Shown: positions 16,278 to 26,039 of the stretch, piece by piece
Layout of the letters: every line of letters starts with the position of its first letter
Position numbering within the stretch: position 1 is the first letter of the stretch
Assembly (NCBI RefSeq): GCF_018885265.1
Contig: NZ_CP076538.1
Span: 4,934,001 to 4,998,000 of the forward strand
Source: Amycolatopsis aidingensis
GTDB lineage: Bacteria > Actinomycetota > Actinomycetes > Mycobacteriales > Pseudonocardiaceae
DNA: 64,000 bases
Direction: 5' to 3'
Made by a program: the position numbers and the translations under genes
Notes under the pieces: generated by a model
The model's database searches: none
Seen by the model: only the letters and a program-made list of their open reading frames with translations
Told to the model about the DNA's origin: nothing

Positions 16278-16949
16278 CTAGGAGCGGCCCTTCCAGGGAT
16301 GCCCGATGCCCGTTCGTGTCGCGCTGCTGCCGGGTGGCAGGTCGAGGACGTCGATCAGGCTGTGGTCCTCGTCGATGGCGTGGTGCAGATGCCCGGTCTT
16401 GGCGGTGCTGCCGTCCGCGTCGGAGGAGCCGATGAGCTGCCAGGTGCCGTCATCGGCGTCATGCTGGACCAGCAGAATGGGCTCGCGGCGCTCGAAGACC
16501 TCGAGGGTCTGGACGCAGGTGGTTCGCAGCAGCCAGTGCCACATCCACCAGGCCCGCCGATCGCGCTGCATGATCTGGTCGGTGACCCACCAGACGAACG
16601 GCAGGTCCTCATGGGCGCGTGCCTCATGCGCGGTCAGGTCCGGGCCGCCCTGTGGGACGCTCTCGAACGGGTCGTCGATCAGCGAGAACGCATGCCCGCC
16701 CTCGTTCTCGAAGATGACCGCATGGAAGGTTCCGCCGCCGGGGTTACCCGCGCCGATCCCGACCGACAGGCGAGCGACGTGCGGGTCTGCCCCAGTGGTC
16801 CAACCGAATGCGTACGAGGCCAGCTCACCCTGCGGCCCGACAAACTCCCCGAACGCACGTCGATCCATTCCCGTAACAGCCTTCGTGGGCACCTCGACCA
16901 GCGCACCCTCCAGCACCTGAACATCCACGCCCGCACGATAGCCGATCAA
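16278..16949 (-). CDS. Hypothetical protein
   Basis: A 223-residue acidic product, probable TTG start at 16949 with GAGAGTGG upstream. Predicted mixed alpha/beta: DRRAFGEFVGPQGELASYAFGWTTG, ARLSVGIGAGNPGGGTFHAVIFEN, then a Trp-rich segment (FVWWVTDQIMQRDRRAWWMWHWLL) and a C-terminal DGTWQLIGSSDADGS region. This arrangement resembles small actinobacterial DUF proteins with an immunity-like C-terminal strand, but I cannot name a family. It lies tail-to-tail with the XRE gene and 180 bases beyond the end of the caspase-Hsp70 gene. Confidence 0.6.
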   Translation of the reverse strand: MIGYRAGVDVQVLEGALVEVPTKAVTGMDRRAFGEFVGPQGELASYAFGWTTGADPHVARLSVGIGAGNPGGGTFHAVIFENEGGHAFSLIDDPFESVPQGGPDLTAHEARAHEDLPFVWWVTDQIMQRDRRAWWMWHWLLRTTCVQTLEVFERREPILLVQHDADDGTWQLIGSSDADGSTAKTGHLHHAIDEDHSLIDVLDLPPGSSATRTGIGHPWKGRS

Positions 16950-17131
16950 GAAACCACTCTCTCAGGTACACGCCACCCCTCTGCCACTTGGCTACCCGGA
17001 CACACACAGCGGCACGAGCGGATGGTTGACAGATGTCGCTGACCATCGTCCCCGATGGCAGGGATACACCGAACATCTACAAGTTCGTCGCGGTGGAGTT
17101 CACCGGCGTCCCGCGGCAGTCCTCCTGGTCG

Positions 17132-19717
17132 TCAGTCGAGGTCGTTGCCGACCACCGCGGACCACTCCTCCGCCGGTGCGGGTCGATCCTTTTCGTCAAG
17201 CTGGGTAGGCATGACCTCGTCGAGACCCGCGTGTGCTCCTGCGGCTTCGGAACCAGCCATCACGGTCGCCTCCGACAGTCGCTTGTTGGCCCGGGTTCCG
17301 CTGCCGAGGTCGGTCACCGTGACGTGCACGGCCCCATTCGCGTCGATGTCGACGAGGACCTCGATCTGCGGTACGCCCTGGGGCACCGGAGGCAGGTCGG
17401 TGAGTTCGATGACGCCGACCTTCTTGTTGTCTTCGGCCAGGTCGTGGTCGCCCTGGAAGACCTGGACGGCCACGGTGGTCTGGTTGTCGTCGGCGGTGGT
17501 GAAGATCTCCGAGCGCTTGGTCGGGAGGGTGGTGTTGCGCTCGATGAGCCTGGTGAACACCCCGCCCTTGGTCGCGATGCCCAGCGACAGCGGGGTCACG
17601 TCGAGCGGCAAAACGTCCTTGACCTCGCCTTTGAGCACACCGCCTTGCAGCGCGGCGCCGACCGCGACCGCCGTGTACGGGTCAACCTCGGCCAGTGGGA
17701 TCGGGCTGTCGCCGAGGGACGTGAGCATCCGCGAGATGGCCGGGAGTGCCGCGGAGCCGCCCACGGCGGCGACGAGGTCCACCTCGTCAGCCGAGATGCC
17801 GACGTCCCGGAGGACGTCCATGACCTTCCGCCTGCACCGTTCGACGAGATCCGTGGTCCGGCGCTCGAACGCGATGCGGTCCAAGGTGACGTCTAAGTGC
17901 ACGGGTAGCCCGTCAGCCTGGGCCAGGTAGGGCAGGTGCACGCGAGCGGTGGTGGCGTGCGAGAGCTCGATCTTGGCCTTCTCTGCCTCCTTGCGCAGTC
18001 GCCACGCCGCAGTGGAGTCCGACCGCGGGTCGACACCGCTCGCCTCGATCGCGAGTTCGACCAGCCAGTCGAGCAGCCTCTGGTCCCAGTCCGACCCGCC
18101 GAGGCGCTCGTCGCCGCTGGTCGCGCGGATCTCAACGACCCCCTCGCCGAGCTCCACGACTGAGACGTCCAGTGTTCCGCCACCGAGGTCGAACACAAGG
18201 ATGGTCTGCTCCTTGTCGCCAAGTGCGGAACCCGCCGCCAACGCAGCCGCCGCAGGCTCGTTGATCATCCGCACGGCGTTGAGACCGGCGAGGCGCGCGG
18301 CGCGGCTCAAGGCGTCCCGCTCAGCGACGCCGTAGTGCGCGGGGATAGTGATGACCGCATCGCCCACCGGCTCTCCGAGGTACCTTTCCGCATCCCGCCT
18401 GAGCTGGTCGAGGATGAATGCCGCCACGTTCTCGGCACTGTACTCCGCGTCGGCGACGACAAAGGACCGGCCAGTCCCCAACGCCCGCTTGACCTCGGCG
18501 ATCGTGGTACTCGGGCGCAGGTGCGCCTGGTCCTTCGCGACGGCTCCGACATCCACCACCGATCCCTGGATGGTGACGACGCTGGGCGTGAGCTGCACGC
18601 CCAGGTGGTTCGACACGACCACGGGGCGGCCGTCGACCAGGACGGCAACCACCGAGTTCGTCGTGCCAAAGTCGATCCCGACGCTGTGCGACGTGGGCTC
18701 GACCGTCCGCTCGGCCGCCAGTCCGACCGCGATCGGGACGGCGCTGCCCACCTTCTCCCGCCACACGGCCAGGGCCCGCTCCGCCACAGCCTCGTCCGCG
18801 TCCCGTGTCAGCGGCACCAGCGCCTCTCGCGCAGCGTTGCCGGTCTGGACGTCGTCGAGGAGCCGCTCGAGCCCGAGTGTGGCCCCGAAGCGCTCCCAGG
18901 GCTCTCCGTTCACCACCGCGCGATGGATCGCGGCGGGTATCGGTGGCTCAGCCTCGTGGCCCTGATACAGAGCGCGGATGTTGCGCGCGAGGTAGATGGT
19001 CCCGCTGAGGCGGTCCATGGACAGCTCGGGCTTCTGATTCGCGACCTGTTGCGCCACGCGCATGCTGACGAAGCGGTAGAGGTCCTCCACGCTGACCTGA
19101 CCGTCGGAGTCCTGATCCGCCAGGCCGGTGCTCATCCCTTCGATCACCGCGGAGGTGAAGACCGAGGGCTCTCCTGCCGGCTTGCTCAGCACCGTGGACT
19201 CGTAGGCGTACTGCAGGGCCGAGCATGCTGTGATGACCGCTTTACCGTGGCCCTGGAAACGCTTGCCGACCACAGGCTCGTCCTGCGCGCCCCGTTGTCG
19301 GAGGCCACGCGTGTAGCCGCCACTGAAGCAGCAGTCCAGCAGCAGTACTGTCCTGCGGGCGCGGGACTCATCGATACAGTCGTTGACGAACTGGGCGGAG
19401 ATACCAGTGGCCGCGAGGTAGGCGGACTCGGTGTCCCGCGCGACGAAGTGCAGCTCACGAGTAGCGGAGACCTGCCCATGGCAGGACATGTGCAGCAGAA
19501 GCAGGTCGTCCTGCTCCGCGGTGGCAAAGAACTCCTCGATGTCCCTGCGCACGGTCCTGGCGTCCTTGTCGGGCACGACGGTGACATCGAACTCGCCGAT
19601 CGCCCGGGACCCGAGCACCTCGGCGAGCTGCTGGGCATCACCTGCCGCGCCCGGCAGCTCGGTCCAGCGCGGGTCGTCGTACACCTGGTTCGCTATGAGC
19701 AGCGCCCGCTTGCGCAA
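17132..19717 (-). CDS. Caspase-like protease fused to an Hsp70-type chaperone ATPase
   Basis: An 861-residue fusion (TTG start at 19717, GGGAG upstream). Residues 1-245 are a caspase/peptidase C14 domain: first strand KRALLIANQVY, catalytic His80 in HMSCHGQ, catalytic Cys130 in LLLDCCFSGG. Residues 201-212 (DQDSDGQVSVED) form an EF-hand-like calcium loop. After a helical linker, residues 345-835 are an Hsp70 ATPase with GIDFGTTNS, VFDLGGGTLDVS, AAVGGSAALP and a short beta substrate-binding part (DVTPLSLGIATKGG) but no long helical lid or EEVD tail. Actinobacterial caspases of this kind are named EACC1-associated and occur in predicted conflict systems; an EACC1-like gene is divergent at 19912. 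Likely role: Hsp70 senses stress or invader proteins and gates the protease. That mechanism is inference. Confidence 0.88.
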   Translation of the reverse strand: MRKRALLIANQVYDDPRWTELPGAAGDAQQLAEVLGSRAIGEFDVTVVPDKDARTVRRDIEEFFATAEQDDLLLLHMSCHGQVSATRELHFVARDTESAYLAATGISAQFVNDCIDESRARRTVLLLDCCFSGGYTRGLRQRGAQDEPVVGKRFQGHGKAVITACSALQYAYESTVLSKPAGEPSVFTSAVIEGMSTGLADQDSDGQVSVEDLYRFVSMRVAQQVANQKPELSMDRLSGTIYLARNIRALYQGHEAEPPIPAAIHRAVVNGEPWERFGATLGLERLLDDVQTGNAAREALVPLTRDADEAVAERALAVWREKVGSAVPIAVGLAAERTVEPTSHSVGIDFGTTNSVVAVLVDGRPVVVSNHLGVQLTPSVVTIQGSVVDVGAVAKDQAHLRPSTTIAEVKRALGTGRSFVVADAEYSAENVAAFILDQLRRDAERYLGEPVGDAVITIPAHYGVAERDALSRAARLAGLNAVRMINEPAAAALAAGSALGDKEQTILVFDLGGGTLDVSVVELGEGVVEIRATSGDERLGGSDWDQRLLDWLVELAIEASGVDPRSDSTAAWRLRKEAEKAKIELSHATTARVHLPYLAQADGLPVHLDVTLDRIAFERRTTDLVERCRRKVMDVLRDVGISADEVDLVAAVGGSAALPAISRMLTSLGDSPIPLAEVDPYTAVAVGAALQGGVLKGEVKDVLPLDVTPLSLGIATKGGVFTRLIERNTTLPTKRSEIFTTADDNQTTVAVQVFQGDHDLAEDNKKVGVIELTDLPPVPQGVPQIEVLVDIDANGAVHVTVTDLGSGTRANKRLSEATVMAGSEAAGAHAGLDEVMPTQLDEKDRPAPAEEWSAVVGNDLD

Positions 19718-19911
19718 ATCTGAGCTCCCAAGGTGTCAGCGATCGCGAGGACCGACTCTCCGTGTTGTTCGCTACCGTTATCCCGCGCGATCAATCGCGG
19801 CGCAAGGACGGCGGCCGAGCCTCGGGCGGCCGACGCCACCCGCGATTCGCTCCACGGATCCACGTCGTTCTCCGTCGTTGCCTCGGCGACCTCGCCGGTA
19901 TCGTTGACCAA

Positions 19912-20297
19912 GTGCTCACTATCTCCCTTGCCGTTGTCGATGACGACCCAGAGCGGGTCGACGACCTCACTCGACAACTCGCGCAGGAACTCAGGGCCAC
20001 CGAAGCCGACCGCGTCGAGGTGATCCATGCCCCGGTCCCGGAGGGCGCCAGGTCGTCTGCGGGGTGGTCGTCTCGATCGTCGTCGCTGTGGCGACCTCGC
20101 CGGTGTTGGTGTCCCTGGCCGGTGTCCTGCGCGAATGGGTCAATCGGCGGAACAAACGCAGCATGGTGATCCGCGACGGCGACCGGTCGATGGAGGTAAC
20201 CGGCTACGACGCTCAGGATATCGCCGTTTTCCTGGGCAAGTGTCAGCCTTCGGGGCAACCGGAGCGGGAGCCCGGTGCACCTGACGAGCCCGCCTGA
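19912..20297 (+). pseudogene. EACC1-like effector-associated component, one-base frameshift
   Basis: From GTG 19912 the frame gives VLTISLAVVDDDPERVDDLTRQLAQEL and VEVIHAPVPEGARS, then must move to the -1 frame at the GGGG run 20061-20064, giving VVVSIVVAVATSPVLVSLAGVLREWVNRR (a hydrophobic helix) and SMEVTGYDAQDIAVFLGK. The order short acidic N-terminal helix, P-E-G-x linker, membrane-like helix, W-L-R-x-R-R, and a small C-terminal strand-helix unit is that of EACC1 proteins, which accompany caspase or trypsin effectors in actinobacteria. It is divergent from the caspase-Hsp70 gene, sharing a 195-base control region. Whether the shift is decay or a missing G in the assembly is open. Confidence 0.6.
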
Positions 20298-20796
20298 CGC
20301 CATCCGTGGCGACCTGGTTACAAGCAGCGAACCGCCCCACCAGTCTGAACATGCGCTCTCGGCAGAAGAGTGCACGCTTTGCGGCATGACAGGACGTTGG
20401 AAAAGAAGCGGACCGCTTCGCCGCGGCGCTGTGGCGCTCAAGCTGCGAGGCGTCACGCGCGCCAGCTGATGTACGTCAAACCGATGAAGCTCGGCGGCGG
20501 GACGACTACTCTGACCGGGTCCGCTGGCTCAGCGCCGCTGGCAGGTCAAGGCCAGGAACCGCGGCTACTGCCACGGAAGCGGGTACCGTTGCTCGATCTC
20601 GGCTGGCGGCATCGGCTCCAACAGGTCGGTGAACTGGAAGCCGCTGTCCACCGCTGCGCGGAGGTAGGCGAACTACTCCGCGTCGGCGTATCCCGGTGGT
20701 ACCGCCAGAACAGGGGTGAGCGAGGTGCGCCCCCGCCCGATGCACATAGCTGGGTGCAGCCCATGCCATCTCAGCGATACTCGGCGCACCAGAGTG
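20298..20796 (-). other. Gene-poor stretch with a protein remnant
   Basis: About 500 bases without an intact gene. On the minus strand, codons 20672-20565 encode FAYLRAAVDSGFQFTDLLEP and end EQRYPLPWQ then stop, preceded by an in-frame TAG (20673-20675) and LTPVLAVPPGYADAE. This looks like the tail of a decayed gene, source unknown. Nothing else is recognised. Confidence 0.35.
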
Positions 20797-21168
20797 TCAG
20801 CTTCGACGCCAGTAGTTTGGTCGCCACCAGTAGAGCGACGTGTGATCGGTCGGCCAAGGTGCGCTGTTGACACCCTGGAGCTCGACGTTGTCGACGGCGA
20901 GATCGATGGGGCGCCAGCCGTCGTCGACCGGCTCGGATGGGGTGGCTGTACGCACGAGACCGGTGAAACGAAACTCCATCGCACCGAGTTCGGCGTAGGC
21001 ACGCTGCGCATCAATCAGTGCAGGAGTATTCGCACCGCCGCTCCAGTCAGGCCACCGCAACTGGACCGCATCGTCCTCCCAGAAACACACTTCGCAGATC
21101 TCGTGGGAGCCTGGCGGCTCAGTGAACATCAGATGCCCACAGCACGGGCACGGGTACTCCGCCTCCAC
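20797..21168 (-). CDS. CPCC-family cysteine-rich protein
   Basis: A 123-residue protein opening with YPCPCCGHLMF and, 20 residues on, EICEVCFWEDD, the paired Cys motifs that define the CPCC domain. A conserved GGANTPALIDAQRAYAELGA helix follows. The four Cys probably bind a metal ion. A GTG start at 21168 is used; no strong ribosome site. Such proteins are scattered in bacterial polymorphic-toxin and accessory loci; function unknown. Confidence 0.8.
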   Translation of the reverse strand: MEAEYPCPCCGHLMFTEPPGSHEICEVCFWEDDAVQLRWPDWSGGANTPALIDAQRAYAELGAMEFRFTGLVRTATPSEPVDDGWRPIDLAVDNVELQGVNSAPWPTDHTSLYWWRPNYWRRS

Positions 21169-21339
21169 GATCGTTCAGTGTCAGCACCTGACAGACAGGA
21201 GTCAACTCGAATACCAGACTGTCCTGAATGGCATCCAAGTCTGCGCGATCCATCTGGTCGCGCTGAATGTGGCGGTGTCAGTATGCAAGGTTGGAGACCG
21301 AAGACACCAACGACAAAATGGAGGAGACGTTCTTCGCCG

Positions 21340-21483
21340 ACTGTCAGTGGGAACTTCGAGCGGGCGCCGTTGCGGGCCAGGTCCTACCGGATCGCCACCA
21401 ACGACTGCTCGACCTGTTTGCCCAGCCTGCCGCCGGTGGCGAGGTGCTGCGGCTGCGCCCAAGCGCCGTTCTCACCTTCGTGA
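21340..21483 (+). pseudogene. ECF sigma factor fragment
   Basis: In the plus frame the bases read SGNFERAPLRARSYRIATNDC and then degenerate and stop. This matches the region 2.4 segment of ECF sigma factors (F-E-x-R-A-P-L-R-A-W-L-Y-R-I-A-T-N-x-C). No intact region 2.1-2.3 or region 4 is in frame, so it is a remnant. Surrounding 21169-21643 holds nothing else that I can support. Confidence 0.4.
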
Positions 21484-21643
21484 ACGGCCGCGTTCGAGAT
21501 CGTCACCCCCGACAGGCGCCGCTGAAAGCTGCGCGACGGCGAGCCCGGAGGACCACCGCCACCAGCGCGTGACCCCGTCCACTTATCGGCAATAGCATGC
21601 CGTGGGCCCGGTGCCTCGCAGCGGTCTGCGCGAACATGGCGCG

Positions 21644-22145
21644 CTACTGGCTGCTGATGAGTTGTTCACGCAGGATGTCGACGTGCCCGCAGTGCTGGGC
21701 GAGTTCGCGCAGCACGTGCAGATACACCCAACGCAGAGGTAGCGGGCCACGGCGGTTGCCGTGGACCATGTCATCTAACCCCAGGGACGAGGTCGTGTGA
21801 CGTGATGCCGCACGCGCGTCGCGGTGTGCCTGCCGGGCAGAGGCGATAATGTCGCCCTCATCGAGGATGAAGGACTCGTCCGGTGTCGCGGGGATATCGA
21901 TCTCGGCACGCGACCGGCAGGTGAGGGCTTCGTCGAACCAGACCTTCTCGATGAACGTCGCATGCTTGACTAGGCCCAGCAGCGTAGTCCGGGACGGCAC
22001 CAACGATCGGCACACCTGCTCCTCGGTCAGCCTGTCCAAAACACCTGCCGAGCGCACCCCGATGCTCATCGAGGAACGCCTCGAACTGGACCCGAACCGG
22101 CTGATCGATGACGTCCTCGGCGGACATTGTTGAGAGCGTGGACAT
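21644..22145 (-). pseudogene. DinB-superfamily (DUF664) protein, frameshifted
   Basis: The first frame (ATG 22145) gives VQFEAFLDEHRGALGR; the family sequence then continues in the +1 frame at about 22045-22052 with VLDRLTEEQVCRSLVPSRTTLLGLVKHATFIEKVWF and ends HVLRELAQHCGHVDILREQLISSQ at 21644. Together this is a complete four-helix DinB/DUF664 protein of about 165 residues with metal-ligand histidines (VKHATF, LAQHCGHVD). DinB proteins are often bacillithiol- or mycothiol-dependent enzymes. One extra base disrupts it. It may be a pseudogene or a sequence error. Confidence 0.65.
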
Positions 22146-22222
22146 GTACAGGACATCCCAGACGGACGTCCGCGAACAACACATATCGGCACGGGCGAGT
22201 CCTGGGCGGGCAGAATCCCAGC

Positions 22223-22579
22223 ATGGACACTGAACGTGAGCACGACCGATGGACGGCGACCGAACGTGAGTGCGGGTACATCCGTGCGCGGTTGCGGCTT
22301 CTCACCACGGCGCAAGGCGGTCGCCTCACCTCGATCTGCTCGGGCTACCGGGCGCACTGGGCCTTCCCGCCAGATGTCGATCAGGAACGCCACGACGCGC
22401 CTCTGACTCTGGAGCAAGCGAGGACACTGGCCCCTGGCGAGGACGCGATGGTTCGCCTTCACCCGCTCGTGCCCGACCTCTGGCCACAAGTCGCGGTGGG
22501 CCTGCGGCTGTCGATGCTTGAGGGAGCCCGAGTGGTCGGGCTGGCCGATGTCATGGAGACAGTCTCTCCGGTCCCATGA
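22223..22579 (+). CDS. Hypothetical protein
   Basis: A 118-residue acidic product from ATG 22223. It has the sequence RWTATERECGYIRARLRLL, then AHWAFPPDVDQERHDAPLTLEQARTLAPGEDAMVRLHPLVPDLWPQV. It appears as a well-balanced globular composition rather than a shadow frame. It is divergent from the DinB gene across 77 bases. No family recognised. Confidence 0.5.
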   Translation: MDTEREHDRWTATERECGYIRARLRLLTTAQGGRLTSICSGYRAHWAFPPDVDQERHDAPLTLEQARTLAPGEDAMVRLHPLVPDLWPQVAVGLRLSMLEGARVVGLADVMETVSPVP

Positions 22580-22662
22580 CCGAACACGACCATCGGCAGG
22601 TGCGGATGTTGCTCGGCTGGGCTGTCTCGATCGCGGTTGTGGAGCGTGCACCGCGTCGTGTT

Positions 22663-24007
22663 TCACGTATCCGGGGTCTCTCCCCAGCGCGGCTGGGGAG
22701 AGGGCACTCGGATGTCCACGTTCTCGATAGGGTCCACGGCCTTGCCGAGACTCTTGAGGTGGTCGAGAACGTCCGCGAAGCTGCCGATCAGGATCGTCGT
22801 GGCGGGGCACCGGGGACACGGCTTGTCGCGGCGGCATCGAGGGTCTCCGTTGACCAGGTTGCGGGCGTGGTTGTAGGCACTGATCGGGTCGTCGGCCCGG
22901 ATCAGGTGCCACTCGCCATGCTGGTGGTCGGTGGGTAGGCCGGCGGCGAGTCCGGGGGCTACGGGGCGGGTCGATGCGGCAGGCGTGGTGGCGGATGAGG
23001 AAGTCGCGGTCGAGGGGATCGACTTCGTCGTCCTCGGGCTGGCGGTCGAGGTACCACGCCAACGCGTCGGTGGGTGGTCCCGGTCCCCACAACATGTCGA
23101 TGGGAGACTGCGTCGTGGTGTAGAGAGCATCGAAGCGCCACAGGTCGTCCAGGTTCTGCGTTGAGGCGCGAACCAGGATGGTCATCACCGGCCCTCCCAG
23201 CCGGACATGAGGGAGTTCGGCGGCAGCACAGGTTTCCTTGTCGCCCGCCGAGTTCCAGGACACGGCGATCACAGTGCGCTGGACAGGTGCCGGATGAAGC
23301 CGGCCACCAGGGGTGGGTACATCCCACAGGCAGTTGATGATCTCGGCTACGTCGCGGATGCTGCGGGCGGCCTCGACCGGGGAGCTCAGCTGGTAGTGCG
23401 TGGGATGGGCCGTCATGTCACGTAGATGCTTCTGAGTCGCCGCGATCCGTCGCGCCCACTGACCCGGCAGCAGCCCTTCCTGCTCTGCCCAGCGCCGCAA
23501 GCCGCCCAGCATGCCGTTAAAGGATGGGATGGTGCTGCCGGATCGCGGCAATTCGAGGATGCGGTCCGCAGGACGAATATTGTCGAGTTGATCCTTGATG
23601 TCGTGGAACGAGCCGCCGGTCAGAAGCCTGGCGGCACCGGCTCGGTCCCTGACCGGAATCCCGGTCGCGTAGTACGTCATGAACCGGTCCCGGAAAGCCA
23701 GCTCCATGAGCAGCCGGGCCCGGTCCTCGGCAAAGGTGAACAGGTCGTAGCTGAGGGCACCATAAATTAACGCTGATCGGACCTGGTCGAAGGCGTTGCG
23801 GGTGTTCTCCGGTACCGCGTCCGCCAGAACGATCGCCGCCATCAGCTCGTATTGGAAAGCCACGGTGCTCTCGGACGTCAAGATGTGCGATCCGCCCAGC
23901 CCCCACGGCGTGAAGCCCTGGGTACGCCGGTCGACGAGCCGCAACTCCTCCAGCGTGTGCGGCAGGCAGTCTCGTCGCTCCGCATCCGGCAGTGTCTCGT
24001 CCTCCAC
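22663..24007 (-). pseudogene. Unrecognised 450-residue protein, frameshifted
   Basis: Starts at GTG 24007, 7 bases after AGGAGGAGG. About 350 residues are open (FTPWGLGGSHILTSESTVAFQYELMAAIVLADAVPENTR, DQVRSALIYGALSYDLFTFAED, MTAHPTHYQLSSP, LWRFDALYTTTQSP). Near 22945-22960, after HHACRID, the reading continues one frame over as APGLAAGLPTDHQHGEWHL, ends with a Cys cluster (CRRDKPCPRCP) and ILIGSFADVLDHLKSLG, and stops at 22663. The single-frame reading to 21644 is therefore wrong. Function unknown; the C-terminal zinc-type knuckle is the only visible motif. Confidence 0.55.
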
Positions 24008-24219
24008 GACAGGCCTCCTCCTGGACATCAGGGCCCGCCGACCATGGCGAGCCGACCAGGATGTCACAAGCCCGGCTGCCGCCGCATCTGGGTTTGCCCA
24101 TCCCGATCCGCACCGCGCGCTGCCTCGGCGTAGAAGCTTGTCTCGGTTGTCACGGGGGCAACGCGGTCGCATTTCACGAAATGAAACCAGGCACACCCCG
24201 GCACGACGGGGTGTGCGGT

Positions 24220-25550
24220 TCATCGTCCGATGAGTGAGTCGTGTATGTGGTCGTCGAGTTCGGTGAGGAAGTGTTCGGTTCGCCAGGGGCGCAGGTGTTG
24301 TCGGGCTAGCCGGATTCGCTGTGCCGGTACGCGTCCGCCGGTGGTGGCGGTGATGTCGATGGCCTTGTGCAGGAGGTCGGCGCAGGCGGGGTCGCCGAGT
24401 CGCAGTCGTGCGAGGGCGAGGTCGGTGCTGACGATGCCGCGTTGAACGGCGTCCCGTGATGTCTTCAGGGCGTTGAGTGAGTGGGCGAGGCTGTCGTGGG
24501 CGCGGTTGGCGTCGCCGGCGTGGAGTGCGCAGAGTCCGTCGAATCCGTGGAGGCGGTCGGCGTTGAACCCGCTGTGCGGGTCGTCGGACGTGAGTTGCTC
24601 GACGGTCCGCCAGGCTCGGTCGAGTGCGGCGCCGGCCTCGCGGGTCTGGCCGGCGCGTGCGCAGATCTCGGCGTGCACGGCGTGTGCGCGGGCTCGAACG
24701 GCGTAGCTGGATCCCTGATGGGCGTCGATGGTCGCGGCGTGGGCGATGGTGCGGGCTGTGTCGAGGTCGTTGGTCGCGTGCAGGGTCACCATCGTGTGGC
24801 TGGTCCGTACCGTCGCGCGGTGATTGCGGTCTTTCAGCTGTCCGGCGACGGCGGTGGCGTCGGTGTAGAGCGCAGTGGCGAGTTGGTCGTCGCGGGTCTC
24901 GAAGGCCAGCCGTGCGGCAAGGGCGTAGGTGTGGGTGGCCAGCCGGGCCAGCTCGTCGTGCTGTCCGGGGTGGTCGCGCTGCAGGAGCCGGCGGCAGGAC
25001 TCGACGATCGGCGCGAGCTGGAGCTGGAGCCGGACGAATGGGGTCGATCCCACCTGCCTGGTGATCGCCGTGACGGAGCGCTGGAGCTGGCCGAGCAGGT
25101 CGTGGTCGAGCGGGCAGGAGCCGCGCTGAACCGCCGTGATGCCGAAGTGGGTGGCTGGCGACAGCAGCGTCGACGAGTCGCTGCGGGCGTTCTGGGTGAC
25201 CAGATCAAGGAGCGCTTGGATGCGGTGCGGTGGCGTTCCGAAAAGGCGGAGCGCATCCAGCAGGGTGCCGAGATCGGATCCGGGTCCCAGGGCCAGGTCA
25301 CCGGAGGGGTGCGGGCGTAGAGGTGGGCGAGCAGGACCTGGTAGCGATCGCCGGGGCTGGTTCGTTCGGTGCCGCTTTCCCATCGGGCGACGGTGCGTTG
25401 GATGCTGGTGACCTGGCGGTGCGTCAGCGAGGTGACGGCAAGCTGGCGCGCGGTGTCGCGCAGTGCTCGGGCCAGGTCGGCCCAGGACCAGCCACGGCCT
25501 TCGCGCAGCTGGCGCAGCAGGCGCGCCCCGGTGTCCCGATCGGTGCTCAT
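24220..25550 (-). pseudogene. XRE-TPR regulator, frameshifted after the DNA-binding domain
   Basis: The first frame (ATG 25550) has an XRE helix-turn-helix: ARLLRQLREGRGWSWADLARAL, then TVARWESGTERTSPGDRYQVLLAHLYARTP. At the C-run equivalent to +25306-25309 the natural continuation (SGDLALGPGSDLGTLLDALRLFG) is in the next frame and runs to 24220 as about 340 residues of TPR-like helices (LALARLRLGDPACADLLHKA, LTELDDHIHDSLIGR). The product, about 440 residues, has the same architecture as the gene at 10855-12027. It follows the SLOG gene by 27 bases and may be its operon partner. Confidence 0.65.
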
Positions 25551-25577
25551 GGCATCCAGTACACCATCCCCAGCAGA

Positions 25578-26039
25578 TCAGACGGGCACGACCAGCCGGG
25601 GTTTGTCCTGCTCGGCGGCGTAGTTCACGGTGTACCAGGTGCCGCTGGCCGGATCCGTGCCGTGCGGGAAGGCGATCACGAACCTGCTGCGGTCGACCAT
25701 CCATCGGTTGCGGGCGTGATAGGCCGAGGCGCCGAGCGTGTCGGCGTGCAGTTCGACCACTCCGGTGAGCCGGCCGGCTCGCTGCCATCGGCGAATCACC
25801 TCGCCCGCGGCTGCCGGCTGGTCGGCCACGGTGCACGGCACGACAACGGTGAGGTCGGCCTGGGTGTGACTGGCCAGCCAGTCCAGCGCGGCGGTGTCGA
25901 TCCCCGCGGCTCCGCCGAGGTAGAAGGTGGCGTCCGGGTCGGCGAACGGCCGCAGGTAGTCACCGAACAGTCCGGGTAGGTCCGCCTCGGTCTGGGGAGG
26001 GATCGACCGTGCGCCGGTGATCGTCACGTGGCGGGCCAA
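25578..26039 (-). CDS. SLOG-type nucleotide-binding protein (DprA-like Rossmann)
   Basis: A 153-residue Rossmann-like protein: HVTITGARSIPP (strand plus G-A-R-S), FYLGGAAGIDTAALDWL (the G-G-A-x-G-I-D loop of SLOG/DprA-like domains), LTVVVPCTVADQP, and FVIAFPHGTDPASGTWYTVNYA. SLOG domains bind nucleotide-derived ligands and often act as sensors in conflict systems. TTG start at 26039 with GGGAGGG 9 bases upstream. Downstream XRE-TPR gene follows after 27 bases; together they may be a ligand-responsive regulator pair. Confidence 0.75.
   Translation of the reverse strand: MARHVTITGARSIPPQTEADLPGLFGDYLRPFADPDATFYLGGAAGIDTAALDWLASHTQADLTVVVPCTVADQPAAAGEVIRRWQRAGRLTGVVELHADTLGASAYHARNRWMVDRSRFVIAFPHGTDPASGTWYTVNYAAEQDKPRLVVPV

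Noticed and set aside
20061-20064. Programmed frameshift in the EACC1-like gene
   Set aside because: A GGGG run alone allows slippage, but no downstream structure or two-codon slippery site is evident; a missing G is simpler.
21644-24223. Single 859-residue protein
   Set aside because: The frame passes through two unrelated genes: a 450-aa unknown and a DinB protein. Each gene shows a frameshift, and the linking part is a shadow.
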